DNA of 44,772 nucleotides from Pleionea sp. CnH1-48. Lineage in GTDB: Bacteria; Pseudomonadota; Gammaproteobacteria; Enterobacterales; Kangiellaceae. Where the stretch lies: contig NZ_JAMXSB010000021.1 in the NCBI RefSeq assembly GCF_024124665.1, positions 1 to 44,772 on the forward strand, read 5' to 3'. Position 1 is the first letter of the stretch. Each line of letters begins with the position of its first letter. Shown piece after piece: positions 41,588 to 44,772 of the stretch. Position numbers and translations under genes: made by a program. A model generated the notes under the pieces. The model had not been told where the DNA came from. It ran no database searches and was given only the letters and a program-made list of their open reading frames with translations.

Positions 41588-42148
41588 GATATTATAAATG
41601 ACCCGTGCACGGATGAGTGTACTGGTCGTTTCTGGGTGGGCCGTTTTAAAACAATTGCATTGCTGGATGAAGCCGCTGTATTAACTTGTATGGCCTATGT
41701 TGACTTAAACCCTATCAGAGCGAATATTGCCCATACACCCGAGGAATCAGACTATACTTCTATTCAACAGCGACTGAAAGTTCAGTCAAATGCAAAGACA
41801 GAACCGCCATTGATACTTATTACTCGAGCAGAACAAAAGCATCGACATTCTTTCTCTTTTACTTTGAGTGACTATCCGGAGCTGGTTGATTGGGCTGGAA
41901 GAGTAAAAGTAGAAGGAAAGCGTGGGGTTATTAAAGAGAGCGTACCGCCCATATTAAGACAATTGAATATCAGAGAAGAGGCCTTTGTTAGCCGAATGGT
42001 AGGAGGCCGGCTCTTGACCAATATTGGTGTTTTGGGACGAGTAAAGAATATTGAACGGTTGATAAGCAGGTGGGAGCGCTGTTTTATCAAAGGTCAATCG
42101 CTTTCGAAATTAGTATTTAATTGGGCTTCAAAAAGGAAGCATCAATAG
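41588..42148 (+). pseudogene. RAYT remnant, C-terminal half
   Basis: It starts mid-protein with DECTGRFWVGRFK, then ALLDEAAVLTCMAYVDLNPI, RANIAHTPEESDYTSIQQRL and a tail of about 130 residues. These are the conserved middle and C-terminal parts of REP-associated tyrosine transposases. The N-terminal HUH domain is absent and the frame is closed upstream by a TAA, so it is a 5'-truncated pseudogene. A REP-like repeat piece begins at its stop codon. The 98-440 and 39766-39933 relics carry N-terminal parts of the same family. Confidence 0.85.
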
Positions 42149-42193
42149 ACACCCTGTTTATGATAGGTGAGTTTAAGCCTCTTGCTGGCCGCC
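42148..42193. repeat. REP-like repeat, copy 2 (half-site)
   Basis: GACACCCTGTTTATGA and the next 16 bases match copy 1 with three differences, then the right arm is replaced by CTTGCTGGCCGCC. That 13-base string also occurs in the dispersed repeat at 24312-24324. Confidence 0.6.
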
Positions 42194-42264
42194 CAGTGAA
42201 CTTTATAATTTATGGCGACGCTAGTGCCGCAGCGGTAAGACCATAAGGTTATAGGGTTTTAACA

Positions 42265-42591
42265 ATGACTCTAAAAGCATATGACCTTTATGGTTTTAAC
42301 TCTGCCGATTTGGATGTAGCAAAAGAGCTTTTGAATAAAGAACTTAATATCGAGCTACAAGCACATGAAAGCCGATATCATTGCGGAGAATATTTTCGTT
42401 TCAAAGATGTGGGTGAAGAGCACTTCATTTTGCAGAAAAATCACGATGATTTTGAAAATGAATGGACTGAAGAGTCATTTTCTCAATACCCTGTTTTATT
42501 GTATGTAAATGAAGCCGAGAGGTCAGAAAAAGTCAAAGCGCTACTTGAAAAAGATAGTCTATTTAAATTGCTAGAACATGAGCTAGCTTAG
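42265..42591 (+). CDS. Orphan immunity-like protein
   Basis: A 108-residue acidic protein: YDLYGFNSADLDVAKELLNK, ESRYHCGEYFRFKDVGEEHF, YPVLLYVNEAERSEKVKALL. The layout (a short helix, an H-x-G-E-Y strand region and a YPVLLYVN strand) looks like proteins encoded beside polymorphic toxins, recognised by general resemblance only. No toxin gene precedes it, so it would be a displaced immunity gene protecting against kin toxins. AGGG is about eight bases upstream of the ATG. Confidence 0.65.
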   Translation: MTLKAYDLYGFNSADLDVAKELLNKELNIELQAHESRYHCGEYFRFKDVGEEHFILQKNHDDFENEWTEESFSQYPVLLYVNEAERSEKVKALLEKDSLFKLLEHELA

Positions 42592-42887
42592 TCTAAGAGC
42601 ACAAGTCAGTCTGGGGGCTTTGCCTGCTACAAATGGGAAAAGTGTTCCTCTAAGTGAAGTGCATTGGAGTAGCGATGGGCGTGGAGACCATCTGAGTCTG
42701 CGTCAACATCCTTTCATGGCGTTGGGTAAAGGAGACTGTAGTAGAAGATATTCAGAGCTGTAACTTTGTTGATACTTTAGATTTTCCGTTTGCATTGCTC
42801 CTAAGTATCGAGATGGCAATAGCAGACACACTGTTTATGAAAAGAAATTAGGTTTTCTTTGAGTGTAGTTAATCGTCGGATCCATGA
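42592..42887. other. Unrecognised decayed coding stretch and REP-like fragment
   Basis: After the orphan immunity-like gene one frame stays open to 42763 without a usable start (including GKSVPLSEVHWSSDGRGDHL), which looks like the end of a lost gene. GACACACTGTTTATGA (42825-42840) is a third piece of the REP-like repeat. Nothing else is recognised. Confidence 0.4.
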
Positions 42888-42921
42888 AGTTAGAGTGCTA
42901 CAGTCCGAGTATCTGACGGCT
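42888..42921. repeat. Cassette-junction repeat, copy B (diverged)
   Basis: AGTTAGAGTGCTACAGTC, CGAGTATCTGACGGC: the same order of blocks as copies A and C with several substitutions. It lies 17 bases before copy C. Confidence 0.55.
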
Positions 42922-42937
42922 TACTTTTTTACGGATT

Positions 42938-42977
42938 GAGTAAAGTGTTATACTCGAAGTGTCTGAAGGTTTGTTTG
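42938..42977. repeat. Cassette-junction repeat, copy C
   Basis: GAGTAAAGTGTTATACTC, GAAGTGTCTGAAGGT and TTGTTTG: about 33 of 40 positions match copy A by eye. It sits 42 bases before the next orphan gene, as copy A sits before the toxin module. Confidence 0.75.
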
Positions 42978-43019
42978 TAGTGAATCCCCCTCTTTTGAAG
43001 AAGAGGGATGGAGAGATAT

Positions 43020-43379
43020 ATGATGGGAGAAAGAGACGCTTGTATCGCTGATATGCTGGAGCTTACAGCTGAGTTGAGAGACTTGGAGAATGCTTCATGG
43101 AGTTCTCTTCGAAAGCTTTTGAAAAGTAAAAGGATAGATTTAGACAGTGTATTACTAGTAGCTTTTGTAGAAAATGGTAGGGGATTAGAGAGAGGCTTGT
43201 TGGTGACTCAGGATGAGTGCTTTGAATATGAAGCCGAGAGCGGTAACTTTTCTAGTGTAAGGAAATGGTTACAAGGAAAAGAAAATCTAGAGTTGTTTGA
43301 CGATGTGTTAAGTTATGTTGATTGGGCTCAGGAGTATTTCTCCACGAGCGTTCTTATTAAGAGCGAAAGCAAGCATTAG
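43020..43379 (+). CDS. Orphan immunity-like protein
   Basis: A 119-residue acidic, helical-start protein: ACIADMLELTAELRDLENAS, RKLLKSKRIDLDSVLLVAFV, DVLSYVDWAQEYF. I do not recognise the family. I chose the ATG with GGAG six bases upstream; another ATG four codons earlier abuts a CCCTCTT / AAGAGGG hairpin and has no spacing for a ribosome site. Its place just behind copy C of the repeat parallels the toxin module behind copy A, which suggests a displaced immunity gene, by inference only. Confidence 0.55.
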   Translation: MMGERDACIADMLELTAELRDLENASWSSLRKLLKSKRIDLDSVLLVAFVENGRGLERGLLVTQDECFEYEAESGNFSSVRKWLQGKENLELFDDVLSYVDWAQEYFSTSVLIKSESKH

Positions 43380-43465
43380 AGCGAATCCTATTTACGAGAG
43401 AAGTTTATTGACAGTGATAAAGTAAATATGGAGGCCCGCCAAAGAGACGAGCTAATGAGAATTTC

Positions 43466-43903
43466 TTAGAATGAATAAAGCAAAGATATGCCCATAATAT
43501 CTGCATCTTGGGCTTTTCTAAATGCTGGTATGATTCTCAGTCTATCTGCTCTAAACTCATAACCTAGACCTACATGAGGAAATACATCATTACCGTCATC
43601 GCTGTTTTCAATGCCTAAACCGAAGCTGAGTTGAAAGCCGTGGCTTGTGTAATAGTTTGCGCTAAAAATAGTGTTTGTTCTGTCATCACGATTTCTATAT
43701 TCATAAGAATCATAGCTTAAGCCATAGCCCCATTGTCGGGACTTTCTGTACTCATAAGCAAAGCCTGTGAAGCTTTCGGATTCACTGAGCTTTATCTTTC
43801 CGAAGTTTACACCCAAAGAATGGGGGCCCGAAGCATGTGCTGATGAAATCGCACTAAAAAACGATACTGCTAGTAAAGTGCGCTTAAGTCGCGAGTTGAG
43901 CAT
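43466..43903 (-). CDS. Small outer-membrane beta-barrel protein
   Basis: A 145-residue exported protein with a signal peptide (residues 1-24, ISSAHA). Alternating strands (HSLGVNFGKIKLSESESFTG, WGYGLSYDSYEYRN, FQLSFGLGIENS, PHVGLGYEFRADRLRIIPAF) end in LLYSF, the C-terminal aromatic of outer-membrane barrels. About eight strands fit an OmpA-like or OmpW-like small barrel. Function unknown; it stands alone. Confidence 0.75.
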   Translation of the reverse strand: MLNSRLKRTLLAVSFFSAISSAHASGPHSLGVNFGKIKLSESESFTGFAYEYRKSRQWGYGLSYDSYEYRNRDDRTNTIFSANYYTSHGFQLSFGLGIENSDDGNDVFPHVGLGYEFRADRLRIIPAFRKAQDADIMGISLLYSF

Positions 43904-44111
43904 AGTTGGATAATCCTATTTTTTGTATATTTGATAATCTTGAAAAGAATAAGCGAATTATAAGTCTCTTACACAGTAAAATCCCATACCATTTAGCAAA
44001 ATTATAAGTATAAAAGATATACTGTTATAATATGCTGGCAAGTTACTGATTTACTTTTCTTAAATGAGCCAGTGGCTATGAGTAGATCTTATCTAAGAAA
44101 GGAAAAATTTT

Positions 44112-44537
44112 ATGAAATTATTAACAGCCGCTTCTGCTGTGCTTTTACTTTCGGCATGTGCTAACAAACCTTGGTCAGAAGTTGACGGAAGTAGAAGCAA
44201 AGGAGCTGATCCCAAAAACTATGATGTTTTTATATCCGGTATTGATGGGAAGCTATACTATGACAACATGAAAATGAGAACAATGGAACCTGGTTTTAGG
44301 TATCTAAGACTTACGAGTACTAAACCTGATAGAAAAGGGCGTTACACTTATAATCCATTTGCAATGCAGGCTAAACCTTGTGTCCGCTATATCGTGTCTG
44401 CCCAGCATGACAGCAACATCAATTATGATAACAAGCAATGGAAAGTTGTTGTATTGAGAGAGGAACCAATCAAAAGCTGTGAAAAGCTAATGGGAGAAGG
44501 ACCTGGGGACAAGTTGGAAGAAACTCATAAAGAGTAA
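44112..44537 (+). CDS. Hypothetical lipoprotein
   Basis: A 141-residue lipoprotein with lipobox LLSAC at residues 12-16. The mature part has a beta-sandwich flavour (NYDVFISGIDGKLYYDN, PGFRYLRLTSTK) and two cysteines (AKPCVRYIVSA and IKSCEKLM) likely to bond. I do not recognise the family. AAGGA sits before the ATG and a terminator follows. Confidence 0.75.
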   Translation: MKLLTAASAVLLLSACANKPWSEVDGSRSKGADPKNYDVFISGIDGKLYYDNMKMRTMEPGFRYLRLTSTKPDRKGRYTYNPFAMQAKPCVRYIVSAQHDSNINYDNKQWKVVVLREEPIKSCEKLMGEGPGDKLEETHKE

Positions 44538-44601
44538 GCTAATACTTAATTGCTCTTTGCTACTATTTGAGTTGACAAATTATAACCAGTAACGTATCTT
44601 T

Positions 44602-44627
44602 ACCGCCTCGCTAGGAAGGCGGTTTTT
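44602..44627 (+). terminator. Rho-independent terminator
   Basis: ACCGCCT / AGGCGGT stem with an eight-base loop and T5, after the lipoprotein gene. Confidence 0.85.
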
Positions 44628-44645
44628 GAGAGTATCGTGGATATA

Positions 44646-44672
44646 GACCCTGTAAATTATTCTGTGTATCTG
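44646..44672. mobile_element. Probable terminal inverted repeat of an IS256-family element
   Basis: GACCCTGTAAATTATTCTG and the next bases GTGTATCTG stand just outside the transposase stop, where the IS256-family terminal repeat is expected. The other end lies beyond the window. Confidence 0.45.
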
Positions 44673-44677
44673 CCAGT

Positions 44678-44770
44678 TCACATATATTCATCTAAGCGGC
44701 CATCAAAAACAATCATAAAATGATTTAAGGCCGCTTTCCAATTTCTAATCGGCATAGTCCACTTTTTTGA
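44678..44770 (-). CDS. IS256-family transposase, C-terminal end (partial)
   Basis: The minus strand enters the window in frame with KKWTMPIRNWKAALNHFMIV, then FDGRL and a TGA stop. W-x-x-P-I-x-N-W-x-x-A-L-x-x-F is the conserved tail of IS256/mutator-type transposases. Whether the rest is intact cannot be seen. Confidence 0.8.
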   Translation of the reverse strand, partial: SKKWTMPIRNWKAALNHFMIVFDGRLDEYM

Positions 44771-44772
44771 AG

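Noticed and set aside
41401-42977. CRISPR array or integron attC sites
   Set aside because: The repeats are few, irregularly spaced and followed by genes rather than uniform spacers; no cas or integrase gene and no attC-type core sites were seen.

Overview
The window looks like the chromosome of a heterotrophic, probably marine gammaproteobacterium of moderate-to-low GC. Pointers are the TonB/FecIR surface signalling, TorF-type and DUF5916-type outer-membrane proteins, many lipoproteins and secreted hydrolases, a CadC-like regulator, and dispersed hairpin repeats of the kind common in Oceanospirillales/Alteromonadales. Genus cannot be fixed from sequence alone; a Kangiella/Pleionea/Aliikangiella-like host is only a guess. 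I saw no rRNA, tRNA or CRISPR array.

Layout. 0-1 kb: debris of mobile elements (IS3-like transposase tail, decayed REP-associated tyrosine transposase, RAYT) and an unknown gene. 1-9.2 kb: a secreted protein, a haem-motif lipoprotein with a beta-propeller, a membrane-bound CadC-like regulator, and a DUF5916 outer-membrane protein. 9.4-14.3 kb: a tight operon, FecI-like sigma, FecR, STN-type TonB receptor, then a subclass B1 metallo-beta-lactamase with all six zinc ligands and VIM-like motifs. 14.4-16.4 kb: a trans-3-hydroxy-L-proline pair (dehydratase plus reductase). 16.5-18.5 kb: BlaI/BlaR1-like pair with two BlaI boxes on a near-consensus promoter. 18.5-24.2 kb: GlxA-type regulator, DJ-1 protein, secreted alpha/beta hydrolase, transglutaminase-like TPR lipoprotein.

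24.8-29.5 kb: a co-directional cluster of a stand-alone adenylation enzyme, a polytopic ferric-reductase/TmpA-like membrane oxidoreductase, an enoyl-CoA hydratase and a TorF-type protein; the first two overlap by one base. 29.5-31.2 kb: an ECF42-type sigma factor with its DGPF/YCII partner. 31.5-34.5 kb: cytochrome c5-like protein, exported aldonolactone-oxidase-like flavoprotein, exported DSD1-like PLP enzyme. 34.8-39.6 kb: STAS-like protein, S15/CocE hydrolase, S41 peptidase lipoprotein, and a secreted protein made of two homologous four-cysteine repeats.

39.7-44.8 kb is accessory: RAYT relics, REP-like inverted repeats, an N-terminally headless Hint-deaminase toxin module with its overlapping immunity gene, two more immunity-like orphan genes, and three copies of an undescribed repeat of about 35-40 bases, two of which sit immediately upstream of a module. 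The region ends in an IS256-family transposase tail. It reads as a store of displaced polymorphic-toxin cassettes and, with the metallo-beta-lactamase operon and the adenylation-membrane-oxidoreductase cluster, is the most noteworthy part of the window.
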